Assembly (NCBI GenBank): GCA_001600095.1
Contig: BCIX01000006.1
Span: 372,001-436,000, forward strand
Source: Bullera alba
Lineage: Eukaryota > Basidiomycota > Tremellomycetes > Tremellales > Bulleraceae
Direction of reading: 5' to 3'
Length of the DNA stretch: 64,000 nt
Positions within the stretch are counted from its first letter, which is position 1; each line of letters opens with the position of its first letter. Of the stretch, positions 20,159-32,140 are shown piece by piece. The notes under the pieces were generated by a model that had not been told where the DNA came from, searched no databases, and saw only the letters and a list, made by a program, of their open reading frames with translations. Both the position numbers and the translations under genes were made by a program.

Positions 20159-20686
20159 GCACCACCAGATTCGATGATCCAGCTATCCCCTTTTCCGTCG
20201 TTGTCGTCGTCGTCGTCGTTTGCTTCGCTAGATGTTGTTCTGATGTGCTTGCTCATCGCCGAGATCTTCAGAGTGGACACGCTGCCCGAGTGACAACATA
20301 TGGCGAACTCAGGCACGAACGTCCCACGTGGGATTCGCCACCCGACTGCCCCGGATGGAGGTCGTTGCCACTTGTCGGAGTTATAGGATATCCGATTTAA
20401 CGCCGCCGGTTTTGAATGGCTGCCGGTGAATTGCCGATTAGTCCACCTCGCATTGTTGTCAACGTCGACGAGGCAATATCGAGCATAGCGAGGACCAAGG
20501 CAGCGACAGCACTGCGTCAACCGCCGGAAAAGAGTCGGACGCTATCTAGGAGGAGGATCAAACCAAAAACAGAGCCATTCTATCAACGCATCGCGGCAAA
20601 TCAAGCTTGCACGACTCATTCACGACGCTGCTCTCGTAACTCTGATCCGCCAATTGGATCAACGTCAATTCAACTTTAGCGGGAGA
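20159..20686. other. Divergent promoter ATM1 / zinc-cluster regulator
   Basis: About 530 bp, non-coding, with a short GTC/TCG trinucleotide run near 20200. No TATA box recognised. Confidence 0.5.
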
Positions 20687-23600
20687 ATGAAGCGCAACTG
20701 GGAGCCATCATCTAGTTCCTCTCATAGCGGTCAAGACGAGTCTTCGTGGGTCCACATGCCTCAACATCCTTACGCGACCGCCTATCAATCGATACCCAAC
20801 CCATTCGAGCCATCACCCCTGTCATACGAAGGCAGCTCGAGAGGGGACAAGAGGCCAAGAACGAGTGATACGAATGCCGGAGATGGCATGAATGGCAGTG
20901 ATGGGGGAAGCGACGATGATGAAGATGACGACGAGGATGATGACGAAAATGGAGGCAGTGGAAAGGGAACGCCGAGGGCAGGGAAGGCGGCCAAGGGAAG
21001 AGGGAAAGATCAGCCAAAAGTCAAATTGACCAGAGGATCTAGAGCCTGTATAGCGTAAGCTCTGTTTCTTTGTGAATCTCGTCGTATCTAACAGTCTGGC
21101 AGATGCCGGAAGATCAAAATGAGGTGTATCCCAGATGAGACGAGTGGCCCGGGCGGACCATGCAAGGTAGGTGTGGGAGGCAAAGCTGTGATGAGTTGTT
21201 ACCAACATCCGGCATCTTAGAGGTGTAAGTCTGGTGGTCATGAGTGCATATTTGAAGAGTCAAATCGAGGAAAGCGGAGCACAAGGAAGAATGAAGCTCT
21301 TGCTGCCAGAGTGAGCAAGATGGAAGCAGCGTTGAAGGGTATAGGATCTGTGAGTTGGCCTTGACACTGGTCGTGTCTCCGTGTGCCCTTTCTAATCATT
21401 TTAGGCTCTGAGCAATCTTGACCAACAATCACTAAACTCCTTCTCTACTGCCTTGCACGGTTCGATATCCGATCCGGACATCATCAACGTAATCACCTCC
21501 CATACATCGCCATCCGCTGTTCCCACTCTCGCTGTCGCTATGAACCGAGCACCGTACAATGCTGCTTCAGACGCATTTGGCCCTTCACCGCACTATGACG
21601 GAGAGATGCGAGGGGAAGATTCCGCTCATCACATACATCAATCTCAGCCCCCTCTGTCGCCCCGGCTTCACTCGCTGCCCGACAATGTGCTCTCGCCGCT
21701 GGGTCTACTCGCCGAGGCGAGTTTACAGAACACTGATGGGAAGAAGGGAGGCCAATTTGGCAAGCTTGGTCATCGGCCTAGACCTCTGAGCATGAATGGT
21801 AGAGCACTGGGTGGACATAGGAACGGAAATTCCCTGTCGACGAACAGCTATAGGATGGCCACAAGCGATGTTAGGGGTGGGGATATCGAAGATGCCGCGG
21901 TCGTGGAAACTATGGGACAGGGGGTTGCCTCGCAGGACTACTTCAGGCCAGGTGAGTGTCGAGAGTATCAATCGACTGCTGTACCGGACTGACTCTCTTC
22001 TCAGGGGCTACCGTTGCACCATATGCCAGCCAAAGTGACGATCGAGTGAGTGTCACGTGAATGACTACACCTTCGTTGGACTGATCATACTAGATACCTG
22101 AACTCCTGACTATTACTACCCGAGAGGAGATTGAGGATTTATTCACCATATTCTTCGATCACAGTGAGCATTCTATCAAATCGCGACACATGACCTTGCT
22201 GACGAGATCAGTGGGACCGCATGTGCCTATACTCTATCGAGAGTTTCACACACCCGAACTCGTCCTTCAGCGGTCTCAGTTCCTCTGCACAGTGTGGGTC
22301 ATCATAGAACCACCCTCGCTGACCCGAGCAGTATCTGCGCTATTGCAGCTAGACACTACACCAAGCGAAATGACCTTCACGCTCGACTATCGTCCTATGG
22401 CAAGCGATTGGCCTTTGAGGTGCCATCCAGAGGATATAAGAGTGTGGAGGTGGTGCAGGCGTACTTGTTGCTTTCGTTATGGACGCTGGGACCGGAAAAG
22501 ACCTTTGAGCAGGACAGGACGTGGATGATGCTGGGTGAGTCGAGCGGAGATAATCACGTCGCCTGAGCTCATTATGTTGCAGGAATGGCCATTAGGATGG
22601 CTACGGATCTGAATCTGCATCGAAAGAGTATCATGTCAGGTCTGGACACTGAAGAAGGCCACGCTCGAGATTTAGAGGTGAGTGTTGACCCTACGAGATC
22701 CGAGGAACAACTGGCTCATTCCAAGCAGATCATCAACCGAGAACGGTGCTGGCTACACTGCTTCATTCTGGACAGATCGCTCTCGGCGCAGATGGGGAAA
22801 CCCTATACACTTCGCGAAGATTTCATCATTCGGCATGCTTGCGAGTCTACTTGGCACGACCAGCGATTCTCCCTGCCGTCGGATAAAGCGATGGCGGCGT
22901 ATGTCGTTCTGCAGCAGATCATGAGTCGAGCCATCGATTCCATCTACTCTTCCACGACGACCATCTCGGGCTTGAGACAGGATTGCGATTGTGAGTCTCC
23001 ACATTGATCACCTTGTCCAAAGCCGATTCTTATCCCATCTCAGACATGGTGATTGTTCGATCGGCATACGAAGAGCTTCGGCGGTGGCTCCACGATGTGA
23101 GTTTGACAGAAATTCATGGTGATCAGTCGCTAACGGCTAATAGGTGACGAAAGCGGTGGAGTGAGTATCGTGTTCCGAGGTCAACTCATCGCACTGATGC
23201 CAGCTACTCTAGTCCCTCGATGGGTGATTACATCATTCGAGCGCAATACTACTTCGCCTACCACTCGCTCGTGCTATACTCTTTCGGTCTGGAGAATGCT
23301 ATCGAGGTGGGCCCCGTGTTCTAGACTTCAGGTCTCATAAAATGCTCATCATTATGCCTATAGCGGGCCAAGATGGACATTTCGTTCTTCTTGACCAACG
23401 TGTTTGAATCGGCAATGGTGAGGCATACTCCAGTGTTCGAAGTGCATCGCTGATCACGACCCTGGTAGAGAGTCTGCGGCATGATGAAGGACGAGTTGTT
23501 GCCAAAGGGGTTCATCCCATATCTCCCCGACACTAGTTTCGTCATGTGCAGCTATGCTGTGAGTGGTGCAAATACACATCTGTCTTCGATTCGCTGACCT

Positions 23601-24465
23601 CACGCAGCTACTGTCTCTGTTGAAACTGCTCAAACCGGAGCTTCTGCCATATCACGATTCAGAAGAGGCCATCTTCAGGACTGTCGAGTAGGTTGCCAGT
23701 ACCAAATTCTCCTGTCGCAATGCTGACCTGGTCGATAGGGAGACTGCGGAGATTCTAGAGAACGGTGCCATCGACCCGTCCCACCAACCTGCCATCTACG
23801 CCGCATTCATCCGGGAGATCGTTCGCAAGACCAAGGAAGCGAGACTTCCCGATCCAGGAGCCGAGGCAAGCTCTGCTCAAGAGACGTCCGCGAATGGCAT
23901 CACCTTGGCTGGTGATCAAGGGGTTTACGATCCGCAACTCCTCAATGAGAACTGGAGCGGAGATCTGATGGAGGGGGTACAATTCGCCTTCGTGCCTCAA
24001 GGCGGCGACATGATGTGAGTCCAGTCTCTCACATCTCCTGCAATGCAATGCTGACTTTGTGGTAGGATCCTACCGTCGGCAGCAGGACCTTCGGAGTCGA
24101 TACAAAATTCCCCGCAGCATCACTACGCTGCGCCTCCGGCCAACACCAGCGCAACGCCACAAGCAACTTCTCAGGCGGGATGGGCAGAGTATCTCCCCAC
24201 TTTCATGAGCACGGACGGTTTTGATGGTTGGGATGGGAGCATGTTATTGCCTGGCTTTGGCAGGAACCAAATCACGCTTGGAGGGGGTTTGCTGCATTCC
24301 CAATTCGGCAGTGGCATCATGTGAGTGGGCCTACAGGCTGGAACGGGCGACCGGGCGACTAAGGGAGAGGTACTGACTGTTCCTAGTACCCCGACGGTAC
24401 GGTCTCCGAACCAGAGTAGAGCAGCGAGTAGAATGGGTAGTCGAGCGCAGACACCAGCGAAGTAG
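20687..24465 (+). CDS. Fungal Zn2Cys6 transcription factor
   Basis: Nuclear regulator with an N-terminal binuclear zinc cluster and a fungal-specific transcription factor middle domain; target genes unknown. I resolve 19 exons: 20687..21054, 21103..21166, 21221..21349, 21405..21951, 22005..22045, 22094..22163, 22212..22293, 22332..22534, 22583..22677, 22729..22990, 23044..23096, 23144..23160, 23204..23306, 23364..23417, 23469..23558, 23608..23687, 23739..24014, 24066..24320, 24387..24465 (955 residues). The cluster CX2CX6CX11CX2CX6C (starting CIACRKIKMRC) spans introns 1 and 2 and follows an acidic run (SDDDEDDDEDDDENG). The middle domain shows AIRMATDLNLHRKS and NRERCWLHCFILDRS. Exon 12 is only 17 nt. 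Intron 22678..22728 is 51 nt with no in-frame stop, so it could be retained. Confidence 0.88.
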
Positions 24466-24754
24466 ACCCAGGCCAATCAGAAGGCACAGATGGTGTTGCC
24501 ATTTACCAGCCGGCCGGACACGTGGGAGGCCGGCGTAATGGAGGTGTCATGAGGAGACGTGGGCGGAACATGGGGAGGATGAGCTGGAACGCAAAAAATA
24601 GCCCTGAGGGGCGCTCAGGCGAGATCGACGATGGGGTTCGAAAACATCTATTCACTTGTATATTGCTTTGCTGCCGAGATGGATTGTATGCCTGTACATG
24701 TTTGATGTAAAGTAAGGTTACGAGTATGACTTGCCGAACTAGCGCCAAGTTAGT

Positions 24755-26783
24755 CTATAAGAAGGCAACCGCCCTTGGCAGTCTAAACGTCAGGCAGTAC
24801 ATGTCCTTATTGGGCGCCACCCTCCTGACCAGATGAAGGTTGTAACTATCGATCTGCGGGGTGACACTGTATCCCAGGGATTGACTCGCCCGCTGCATCC
24901 ATCAGTCATCTATACTATACGGTCGAGGGCGACTGACTGTACTCACCTCGCAAATGTCCTTTTGGGCTGCATCCGGGTCTAGCTCCCTCGTGAAGCAGTA
25001 TACGTGAACCAAAGGCAATCCCAGCGCTGACAACTTTTCCTCTAGCCCATCTTCACCCTTGATAGGATCAAGACAGCCCCGGAAAGCGTCGAGGAACGTG
25101 AGTGCCGAGTCGGGTAGATTCATGATGAAATGTTGAACCAATTGAGGTTCAAGCGCCTCCTTGTCTAAGGATAGCTGATCCAGAGCTGACGCGGTGGATG
25201 CAGAGGCATCCTTAGAGGCCTTTTGAGCTTGTCTTGCTGATCGAGCTTCCTTTTCGGCCTTTTTCCGCGAGGAAGGCGGTGTGTAAGGTGGGAAAGGGTG
25301 GTCCCATGCCATCCGGGCGGATTGCTGTATGAAGGCCTTACCGTCCAATCCCGTCACCCGCAGCGTCTTCTCGACCTGTCGTAAAGTCAGCTCCATCCAT
25401 AAGTCCTTGAACAACCTTTCAGGAAAGACCCACCTTATTCTTCAACCGGTTCTCCTGCTGCCACTTGACACTCTCCGGGTTTAGATCGTTACCCAGCACA
25501 AAAACGCCTTTCTTCGCTGCGGGCACGGCGAACGGCCCCACTCCGGCCATGACGTCGGCAACGACTTGTCCAGGTTGTAGAAGGGACACTAGACGAGTAT
25601 GCTCGTGTTGCAGTCGCGAATTCCAGTAGACCTTGCTGAAGTCGAAGGTGAAGTAGCATCCGGCCTCGTGCTAGTACGAGATTAGCAAATGGCCAGATGA
25701 TCATACGTCCCGTGCTCATTCGGAAGCCCTTACTCACTGCTGTAGTCACCAAATCATCCTCGCCGGCAATGACTTCCATGTCGAAATACCGATACTCGGC
25801 ATGTATAGAGTCCAGCTTGTTCACGACCGTCCGCAGCTGGGGGTTTTTCTAATGAAATGCGTCTGATCAGCTCTCGGCTCGTCCGCCCATTCGTGCTTGA
25901 CTCACATCTAGGAAAACCTGGCCTATCAGGCTCTTATAAGGTAGCCATTCTTCTCGAAGGTTGACATGGCCTAGAATAGGTCAGAACCTTTACCGCCAGC
26001 TGGAACAACAGAGAAAGCACCTATATGACCAGTTTGGGTGAATGAGCTCGGGGCAAAGTCGTCTCCTTCACCCATTGGCAGTATCGAGTTGAGAATTTCA
26101 GCTGAAAAATCGTCAGCTTGGGAACCACCGGTACTTGCGACACCCAAGGGGAGGTACTGACATGAGGTCCAGTGATCATAGTCGAGCTCTATTCTATCAG
26201 GCTCTGTGCCGAGACACTCTTGCTTTATGTATTCCCGCGTAACCTCCGGCAAATCCGCTAAGCAGTGTGGATCAGCAGGAGCAAGCGGACCGGATGTTGG
26301 TATGCGCACTCTCGGACTGCACCCGTAACCGCAGTAGCCTCACGGACGGATCAGAGTCGTCCGTTAGGATCGGTCTCGTCTTAGGCAGATCCATCAGAAA
26401 CCTGAGTCAGGTCAGCACCTCCACTGGCATTGCCGAGGCTATACTCACGGCTTGATCAACGGATGCGTTTTGATCACCGGCACTTTCCGAGCATCGATCC
26501 TGAGCGATATGATAGGATGAGTGACATTGAATGCCGACTTGTCGAGAGTTTGCATCCCTGATTGCGAAGGAAGCTTCATGATGTCGAGGAGGGAAGGAGC
26601 GGGCTTGATCTCCGAGCCGGACGCAGAGGAGGATGCCATGTTGGTCGGTCTGTACTTGTTTAGGCTGGATGTGAAAGATATATGTCTTGATGGAGCTATC
26701 GATTTCGGAGTTACTGTAATTTGTTTGAGAGCGAATGCCGTTCTTCTGATCATGAAGTTGGACGACTTTAGAAGAGACTTCAA
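24755..26783 (-). CDS. TRM5: tRNA (guanine-37-N1)-methyltransferase
   Basis: Makes m1G37 next to the anticodon, preventing frameshifting, using S-adenosylmethionine. Nine exons in transcript order: 26783..26449, 26401..26310, 26257..26162, 26101..26021, 25970..25906, 25848..25738, 25670..25434, 25375..24947, 24892..24755; 527 residues. Catalytic-domain blocks: [20 protein letters not shown] (SAM loop), [32 protein letters not shown], and the end block [17 protein letters not shown]. The first 48 residues are Ser/Lys/Arg-rich without acidic residues, like a mitochondrial presequence, and the next Met ([10 protein letters not shown], 26639) would start a cytosolic/nuclear form, as in dual-targeted yeast Trm5. 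A Lys/Ala-rich insertion ([20 protein letters not shown]) interrupts the catalytic domain. Confidence 0.92.
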
Positions 26784-27455
26784 CGAGCAGAGGAGAGAGA
26801 GGGGGTCGAGTCAAAACAGACAATCAGAGCCCCCGAAGATCCCAACTTTCTCGAACTGTTCATCCGGAGTTTATCCGGACTTCTATCTTATCTCGACTAG
26901 CTCGACTCTCGCGATCGATGCCCAACTCTGGTCTCTGTCACGGTGACTTTGGTCGACGGGGGACCGCTCTCTTCTTGTTCTCAGCCCGGCTTGTCATCAT
27001 CACGCAAATGTATCAAGTCAGTTCGAGACAGTCCACTCTCGCCAAGTGATCAGGGATTTCACGTCGTGACGAAGGTGATCGTGGTCCGGAATCCTGTATA
27101 CCACGTGCTGTGGGCGACTCGCTGTCAGCGCTGGTCCCGACCACGCAATACAGCGCAACGACAACGCCTTCCTCCAATGAAGACGCTCGGTATGTCAGTC
27201 TATGTCTACGACACTAGCAATGACGCCATTCGTGGTATCGCCAAATCGCCACATGGTCAAATCCCCGATGAAACTTTGATGCCCATATCATCATCATAAA
27301 GGACGATCTCACATTGGGAGTTTGAGATAAACGTTGAAACACTTTCAGCCGATAAAGGGTGCACAAGAGTCTGGTGAGGCGTCGATGGGTATATGACTGG
27401 CGGCTCCAGCAAGTCATGCCCCGCTCACTCTTCTCATTTTCCACTCCTTAGCAGA
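26784..27455. other. Divergent spacer TRM5 / C1
   Basis: About 670 bp without a supported gene; presumed promoters for both flanking genes. Confidence 0.5.
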
Positions 27456-28043
27456 ATGCCCTCGACTGCCAGCACCCCCGACTCGCAACTAGGTGACACT
27501 GAATGGAAGACTGGGGACATGGGCTCTCAGGCTGTCACCGCCCTGCTGATCTTCCACAATGGTCTCGTCTCCCGGCACGCAGACGAAGACGATCTGCGTT
27601 CGTACAACCGTCGCATGGGCAATTTCAAACAATCCATCATCACGACGACCGGGTCTGTGCAGGCGTTCGATAATCTGAGCGCCGCTTCCGATCACTGTCT
27701 CTCACAAGTCGATTTCACTACCGCCGACAAGGCGAGACATGTACTACGTACGGCATTAGATACCGCCTTGGAGGAGGACAATCTCGAGCAGTAAGTGGAC
27801 CGGGCAATCACGATCCGGACTGAGCGCAACACCCGCTGAGCTACTTGCAGATACCCAGGAGCGCTCATCACTGCTGCAGAGGAGTATGATGACTTGCGAA
27901 AAGATATGGCGAGGTCTCACCGGGAAAACGAAGTGCTACGGACTCTCAATACGAGCTTGAGGTCCGAGGTTGAAAGTCTTCAAGCCGACAAAGCTCGTCT
28001 GGAGGGCGATCTGGCCAGATTGACCTCCGATTGGGACCCCTAG
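27456..28043 (+). CDS. Unknown helical protein with C-terminal coiled coil (C1)
   Basis: Not recognised. Exons 27456..27790 and 27851..28043 (phase 2 junction), 175 residues, start MPSTASTPDSQLGDTEWKTG. The N-terminal half is predicted helical (VTALLIFHNGLVSRHADEDD); the second exon encodes a heptad-rich coiled coil (HRENEVLRTLNTSLRSEVES and onward). The gene at 50165..50881 has the same layout: a helical domain with LRILHDALIRGRNVDDE at the matching place, a phase-2 intron at the same relative position, then a coiled coil. I infer a distant paralogue pair; a database search would be needed to confirm. No targeting signal. Confidence 0.65.
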
Positions 28044-28522
28044 GAGCTTTTCTGATGACGAGAGTCATGTGCTATGATTTATCGTATCATCTCGGGTCCA
28101 ACGGACCGATATGCCTGTCCGACGCACCGGCTCTGAATGAGTGAAGCATCAAATATCCTGCCTATGCTACCCAAACCTCCTAAGCCTGAAAACGTGTCGG
28201 CTCCATCTGGCAGCTCCCCCGTCGAGCGAATGAGATTCCAGCTATTCGTTTTGACAAGTCTAACGGGGTTCTGACATAAAGGTTGTTAGATGTCTGCTGA
28301 CGCGTGCCAACTCTGGCCGGTCCTTTGAGAGCTAGGTATCACGCCTTTCATCTAGTAGCTGAGCAGCCTCGCCTTAGCTTCATCAGCCCCGTTTATAGGA
28401 CTCACGTTTCCCTAGATCCCTACGTGCTCAACTTACACTTGTACCGCTTGAGAAACCAGCGCAACAGACCAATACTGGTCTAACTCGTTTGTCAACTTTG
28501 ACTCTCACAAACCACCAACACA
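28044..28522. other. Spacer between C1 and C2
   Basis: No gene or repeat recognised. Confidence 0.5.
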
Positions 28523-28935
28523 ATGACCAGCACCGTAGACACCGTGAAGTCCAGTCTCGATGCGGTGACGACCGAACTGGCACTCACACTTCCATACGGT
28601 CCAACGCTCAACGCTTTCCGCGACTTTGACGGCGGCTTCAACGAGGACGACATAGAGACTTCGGAGGATTTGGCCCAGTTCAAGACCCTGGCGGTAGACT
28701 CGAAGCTACCTTTCGCTGAGCATGTGTACACCATCAGTCAAAAACGATTCGATGTCAAAAGTAAAGGCACAATAACAGAATCCGAGTGAGTAGATGAATC
28801 AGCAGTTGCAGGATGTCTTGTCGATATGCTGGGTCGCTGATGATACGCAGGCTCGTCGGAATCATCGCCAATCTCAGCGCAGTATGCGTGCAAATGAGCA
28901 AGCGGGCCTACGCCTCCGACGAAGCGGAAGAGTGA
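28523..28935 (+). CDS. Small unknown protein (C2)
   Basis: Not recognised. Exons 28523..28785 and 28851..28935 give 115 residues, start MTSTVDTVKSSLDAVTTELA, acidic end YASDEAEE. It follows C1 on the same strand and has one phase-2 intron at the same relative place, before a short helix (LVGIIANLSAVCVQMSKRAY). It may be a shortened relative of C1 and of the gene at 50165..50881, but the sequence match is weak. The start codon follows an A/C-rich leader (CACCAACACAATG), good context for fungi. Confidence 0.6.
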
Positions 28936-29169
28936 CGTAGGGCCTAGTTCCAAGGGGAGTCGCGGTTGGTGAAGCCTAGACCTAGATCGAAAAGCAGGAT
29001 TGGTGCGATTAGATATTGCAAGATGCAACGGAGAAAACTGGACCGGATATGTTCAGATCGTATGGCTCTCCCTGGGATGAGTGAATCATCAGTCCCGAGG
29101 AAGGACATCGTCCCTGAAAGTGGTAGATCAAATCAAGTTTGCATCTAAATCGACTGGGTGATCAATCGC

Positions 29170-30552
29170 TTAAGCGCCCTTGACGAACTCCTCTCCCTTT
29201 TTGATGTTCTTTGGCAGCCTATGAGTCGGTCAGCCTGAATTCCGCGTATAGCCACGATGGACTCACTCAGCAAGGGCAGCCTTGAGGAGCTCCTGCTCCT
29301 CTCCGGAAGGCTCGCCGACTGGGTGGATCTTCTTGACACCGTCGGTACCGAGCTCGACGTTGGAAGCGAACCACTCGACACCCTCGGAGGCGTACAGAGG
29401 GGACTTGACGAAGGTTGGCTCGATGACACCAGACTCGCCGTTGAGAGCTCGGATGAGGGAGTTGGCGAATCGGGCACCGGCTGTAAGGGGTCAGGACGCT
29501 TCAGGATGGACAAGATGCCGACTCACCGTAACCCATGGAGAGGGTGGCGGATCCGGTACCGGCCTTGGCCTGGACGACCTCTGCGAGAAGTTAGCATACG
29601 GTATTGCCAGATCTTTCCGAAAGCACTCACCGTCACCACCGAACTGGATTCGCTTGACGAGAGCCTTGTACTCCTCGCCGGAGATGCTCTTGGACTGAGC
29701 GTTCTGGCTGAGCAGGGGGACAATGGTGACACCAGAGTGACCACCGACGACGGTCACGTTGATGTCCTTGGGGTCTCCGCCCTTGATCTCGCTAACGAAT
29801 CGGGAAGCTCGGACGACGTCGAGGGTGGTGACACCGAAGAGTCTCTTCTCGTCAAAGACACCGGCCTTCTTGAGGACCTCGGCGAAGATGGGGACGGTCG
29901 AGTTGACTGGGTTGGAGATGATCAGGACGAAGGCCTTTGGCGAGTGCTCGGCCACGGCCTGGGCAAGGTCTCGGACGATCGAGGCGTTGGTGTTCTGTGA
30001 CACTCGTCAGCTCAATTCGACGGCAACAATTGCAGCTGAAACATACGAAGAGATCATCTCGGCTGCGATCGATGTCAGTCAATCGATCATGTGAGATATG
30101 TCATTCCACTCACGTCATTCCTGGCTTTCTTGGGACACCGGCGGGGATGATGACGAGCTCGGCACCGGTAAGAGCGCTCTTGATGCTAATAAAATGGGTC
30201 AGCGGACTCATCGACGATGGTCCACCACCACTCACTCGGCCTGCTCGTAACCCTTGACCTCGGAGGCAGTGTTGACGTGGGAGATATCGGCAGCGACACC
30301 TGGGGCGCCTCGGATATCGTATAGGGAGAGACCGGTAACGAGAGGGTCGGCCTTGAGGAGGAGCGACATGGGCTGACCGATACCACCTATGACACGGGGT
30401 CAGAGGGTGTCCTCGTGTCCGTCTTTTTCTCCGATCGGTTATGACTCACCGGCAGCACCGAGGACGGCTACTTTCCTCTCAGCTCGGACAGAGCTGGAGA
30501 AGCTCCTCTTGGCGAGGAGCGAGGTTTGCCTGGCAACAGATCGGGAGAACAT
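29170..30552 (-). CDS. Malate dehydrogenase, mitochondrial
   Basis: NAD-dependent malate dehydrogenase of the citric acid cycle. Eight exons in transcript order: 30552..30450, 30386..30236, 30185..30114, 30062..30047, 29994..29631, 29580..29527, 29480..29267, 29218..29170; 340 residues. The N-terminus [20 protein letters not shown] is a typical mitochondrial presequence, followed by the Rossmann loop [12 protein letters not shown]. Other landmarks: [30 protein letters not shown] and the catalytic His in [13 protein letters not shown]. Exon 4 is only 16 nt and encodes the RDDLF of the conserved PGMTRDDLF. Isoform choice (mitochondrial) rests on the presequence. Confidence 0.95.
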
Positions 30553-31573
30553 TGTGTGTGTTTTGGGGCTGTATGCAAGGAGTAGGTATGAGTTGGAGAA
30601 TGACCTGGGGGTGGTGGTGTCGAATACCCAAATGCTCTCCTCGGTCGGCCGGTTCGGACACTCGCGGAGAACGGAGTTATTTCAAATGTGGCAGTGGGAA
30701 CAAGGTGGGGGAAGGTCCCGATCCTGTCATCAATCTGCTCAACATCAAGCAGCTCGACGTCGAGTCGTAGCTCAGCGCTCTCGTTCGCACTCTGTCTGGG
30801 CGTCAACGGCCAGGCGTATCGGGTCGATCAAGTTCCGTACTCGAATACTACCAGCAATCCAACAAATGTGGCATTACTCGCTCTCGCTGAGTCCCCCTTC
30901 GACTTGGCTCCACACTTTTCGACAACGGTATCGCGATGCTTGTCAACAAAGGCTTTGCCATCTAGGTACCTTGAGCCACAGACCTCAGCTCAGTGCGATC
31001 TAAGTGAAGCACACATTTTTTCTCGACCTTGATAGCAGATCCGATAAGCTTTACCCACCTGCCCCAGATAGACAAGGTATGTCCCCTCTCCCTGAATCAT
31101 CAAGACGACGAAATCGTCCCGACTCCCGCCGATATATGGTCAAGCACCTCAGGCATAACGACAGCAGATGGTTAGGTGGTTCCGACTTGGAGCACTGTCA
31201 AAGGAAACGATTCGATAACGTACCACGAGCGATACAGGCCGGTGGGTGTACTCTCACGGCGGCATGTTCAAGAGAGCACCGGATGCTTCGTACTGTGTCC
31301 GACTCTACGACATAGGTCTCCCAGTCAATCGTGGGAACGCTGGCACGCCTCAATCGACACCGGTCAAACAATCTCGCCGTGCTCGGGCGAAAGCAAACTC
31401 CATCACGGTCCCGACGAGCCAGAAGAAGATGAGGAGGATCACCCCTAAAACCCATGACCCCGTTGCCTTCGCCAGTACAAAAACTACATAATCTAGGACA
31501 CAAGGTGCATCGGGTTTCCTCGGTAAACAACAGCACAGGTCTGCCCCTACAACGGCAGTACATACCCCGCCTT

Positions 31574-31591
31574 CCCCCCCCCCCCCCCCCC
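31574..31591. repeat. C18 homopolymer
   Basis: Eighteen consecutive C residues on the plus strand. Length is likely variable between isolates and error-prone in sequencing. Confidence 0.9.
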
Positions 31592-31711
31592 TCTCGGCCT
31601 CCTAGCGCGGTACAGCGTTCCTTGAATTGGTTCACAATGGCGTTGCACACCGTCTAGTTATATGGAAAACCTTGGACCCTAATAGCAAGACACAACTCTT
31701 ACAAGTGATCC

Positions 31712-31862
31712 CAGCATTGGTAGAAGCGAACGCCAGGTTCTGGAACGACAGGCGGAGTCGCAGCCGGCTGGCAGGGGCCGTAAACGTAGCCATGGGCAAC
31801 GATCCCCGCTGCGACTCCGCCTGCCGAACCGTAAGCCCTGGCGTTAGCTTCTATCAATGCTG
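31712..31862. repeat. Imperfect inverted repeat, about 54-bp arms
   Basis: Left arm 31712..31763 and right arm 31809..31862 are reverse complements over CAGCATTG[G/A]TAGAAGC, AACGCCAGG and AGGCGGAGTCGCAG, with a poorly paired middle segment. The loop is about 45 nt. A transcript would fold into a long hairpin. It could be a MITE-like element remnant or a non-coding RNA; no protein frame uses it. Confidence 0.75.
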
Positions 31863-32140
31863 TGAGTCACTGTTCTGGAGACTTTGGCTTCCACTTCTGT
31901 CAACGAGGTGAGTCGCTTGCATGGGTGACCTATTGATGGTGTTGACAATGTGATTACTGGTGTGCCGGGTGTCCAAATGCCTCCTTCTTGCCTGTGTTCA
32001 CTACTGTGGACGCGTATGAGTACGGCCAGCATTTACTCCTGGTTCACGACCTGTTCGGCTTCATTAATATTGAACGCGAGGCAGCCAGAAATAGTTACAA
32101 TCGCGTGCTCGTATCACTATACAACTATGGTATGCATTCA

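Larger units (their letters stand above)
30553..32140. other. 1.6-kb spacer with hairpin and poly-C tract
   Basis: No protein gene supported. It lies between the 5' end of malate dehydrogenase and the 3' end of ARV1 and holds a C18 homopolymer and a long imperfect inverted repeat, listed separately. Open frames around the poly-C are low-complexity. Confidence 0.55.

Noticed and set aside
20654..20686. Upstream start of the zinc-cluster gene frame
   Set aside because: The codon at 20654 is TTG; the first ATG is at 20687.
31198..31650. 150-codon minus-strand frame over the poly-C tract
   Set aside because: Gly run is only the read-through of the C18 homopolymer; rest is unremarkable.
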